Below are positions 6,180 through 7,164 of a DNA stretch of 7,164 nucleotides, one piece after another (the first letter of the stretch is position 1; the number at the start of each line of letters is the position of its first letter). The stretch covers positions 1 to 7,164 of the forward strand of contig CALDHQ010000578.1 in NCBI GenBank assembly GCA_937894055.1, given 5' to 3'. The translations under genes were made by a program, and so were the position numbers. Source of the stretch: an uncultured Polymorphobacter sp. GTDB taxonomy: Bacteria; Pseudomonadota; Alphaproteobacteria; Sphingomonadales; Sphingomonadaceae. Under the pieces are notes generated by a model that did no database searches, had not been told where the DNA came from, and saw only the letters and a list, made by a program, of their open reading frames with translations.

Positions 6180-7164
6180 ATGGAACAGTCGCCAGCCGCC
6201 ACAACCGGTGCCACCACCGCCGATGATCGCCTTGCCGGCACGCTCGGTCACCCGCAACTGCTGCTGTTCGACCGGCTGCGCGACCTGCTGGTGCAAACCG
6301 GCCTGCCGCCCGAACCCGATGTCTATGACTTGTTCTGGCGCTACCTCGGCGGGCTGGAGCACGCGATTACCCGCGCGCTCGATGACGCACTGGCAGCCGG
6401 GCCGCTCGACATGGCCGGCGTCAAGCAACTGCGCCGCGACCATTGCGGCGAAAGCGACGCCAGCGCCATCGCGCAACTCGTCGAAACCGCGCGCGAACAA
6501 ACCGACCGGTTGAGCCAGCATCTGCGCGACGGCCAGGCTGACCTCGCCATCTATGGCCGCGCGATTGCCGATGGCGATGCCGCGCTCAACGGCGCCAGCG
6601 CCCCGGCCACCGCCGGCGAACTCGCCGCGCTGATCCAGCCGCTCGGCGCTGCCACCACGGTGATGGTCGCCGCCAACCGCCGCATGGAAAGCGAACTCGA
6701 AGCCGCCGCCGCCGAAACCGCAGCGCTGCGCGACCAGTTGCGCAAAGCCGAAAATGCCGCCGTCACCGACGCGCTGACCGGCTTGCTCAACCGCCGCGGC
6801 CTCATCGAAGCGCTGTCGAACGCCCAAATGCACGCCGCCGACACGCAGCAGGACCTATCGGTGGCGATGGTCGACATCGATCACTTCAAGAACGTCAACG
6901 ACCAATGGGGCCATGCACTCGGCGACGAGGTGCTGCGCTTCGTCGGCCAGCATCTGGCGCTCGGCGTCGGCGAAACCGGCACCGTCGGGCGCCTCGGCGG
7001 CGAGGAATTCGTCGCCTTCCTGCCCGGCATGAAGCTCGACGCGGCAATGGCGACCGTCGACCGGCTACGCGGCGCGCTCGCTGGCCAGATCATCCGCCGC
7101 ACCGCCGACGGCGCCAGCATGGGACGCATCACCTTTTCCGCCGGCGTCTCGATCAACCACCCCG
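6180..7164 (+). CDS. Diguanylate cyclase with C-terminal GGDEF domain (3' end cut by window edge)
   Basis: Predicted diguanylate cyclase, making the second messenger c-di-GMP from two GTP. The frame is open from ATG 6180 to the window edge (328 complete codons). Residues 1-160 are an unassigned, mostly helical, alanine-rich region with no membrane segment or signal peptide. Residues about 165-195 form a charged helix or coiled coil (RRMESELEAAAAETAALRDQL), the usual linker before GGDEF domains. The GGDEF domain starts at DALTGLLNRRG (197-207), has the metal-binding stretch VDIDHFKNVND (231-241), and the active-site motif as RLGGEEF (271-277). GGEEF is a catalytically competent variant. The inhibitory RxxD site is absent: residues 264-267 read GETG. 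The protein should be cytosolic. It lies 51 bases after the methyltransferase and may be a separate unit or the operon's tail. Whether an EAL domain follows cannot be seen. Confidence 0.94.
   Translation, partial: MEQSPAATTGATTADDRLAGTLGHPQLLLFDRLRDLLVQTGLPPEPDVYDLFWRYLGGLEHAITRALDDALAAGPLDMAGVKQLRRDHCGESDASAIAQLVETAREQTDRLSQHLRDGQADLAIYGRAIADGDAALNGASAPATAGELAALIQPLGAATTVMVAANRRMESELEAAAAETAALRDQLRKAENAAVTDALTGLLNRRGLIEALSNAQMHAADTQQDLSVAMVDIDHFKNVNDQWGHALGDEVLRFVGQHLALGVGETGTVGRLGGEEFVAFLPGMKLDAAMATVDRLRGALAGQIIRRTADGASMGRITFSAGVSINHP

Noticed and set aside
5402..6226. Second forward open frame across the methyltransferase gene
   Set aside because: It is in a different frame from the methyltransferase, is Arg-rich, and shows no motif; the overlapping frame has SAM-binding and DPPK motifs.
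6150..6833. Antisense open frame opposite the GGDEF gene
   Set aside because: The Gly/Gln/Ala-rich translation is a shadow of alanine-rich + strand codons; the forward frame has a complete GGDEF motif set.
1..7164. CRISPR array, tRNA/rRNA, prophage, toxin-antitoxin or defence genes
   Set aside because: No spaced direct repeats, structural RNA signatures or relevant protein motifs were found on either strand; coding density by housekeeping genes leaves no gap over 150 bases.

Overview
The window looks like chromosomal DNA of a GC-rich alphaproteobacterium. A sphingomonad (Sphingomonadales) is the best guess, from the gene order ctaG-ctaE-DUF983-SURF1-thrC-M16 peptidase and the style of the proteins; no taxonomic marker gene is present. 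All eight genes lie on the + strand and are tightly packed. The first (ctaG) is cut by the left edge and the last (a GGDEF protein) by the right edge.

Bases 1-2472 form an aa3-type cytochrome c oxidase biogenesis block. It holds ctaG/cox11 (copper delivery to CuB), ctaE (oxidase subunit III), a small zinc-ribbon membrane protein of the DUF983 family, and SURF1 (oxidase assembly, linked to heme a). ctaE follows ctaG by 4 bases, DUF983 probably starts on a TTG overlapping the ctaE stop, and SURF1 overlaps DUF983 by 14 bases. This is a typical co-transcribed and translationally coupled set.

Bases 2473-2620 are the longest gap. It contains a large imperfect palindrome of two 33-base arms (31 of 33 pairs) around a 22-base spacer, and each arm is itself a small hairpin. 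This resembles a REP doublet (REPIN) or tiny non-autonomous element. It separates the respiratory block from the next transcription unit.

Bases 2621-6128 hold thrC (threonine synthase), an M16 zinc peptidase related to the mitochondrial processing peptidase beta subunit, and a class I SAM-dependent methyltransferase related to RlmI. They are joined by an ATGA and a TGATG overlap. After a 51-base gap comes a cytosolic GGDEF diguanylate cyclase (6180 to the edge). It has a good Shine-Dalgarno, most of which lies in the 3' arm of a perfect 8-bp inverted repeat ending just before the ATG, a possible translational gate.

The coding content is mostly ordinary housekeeping. I see no defence system, CRISPR array, prophage, RNA gene or intact mobile element. 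The points most worth a second look are the palindromic repeat, the hairpin over the GGDEF ribosome binding site, the DUF983 protein inside the oxidase operon, and the unassigned N-terminal region of the GGDEF protein.
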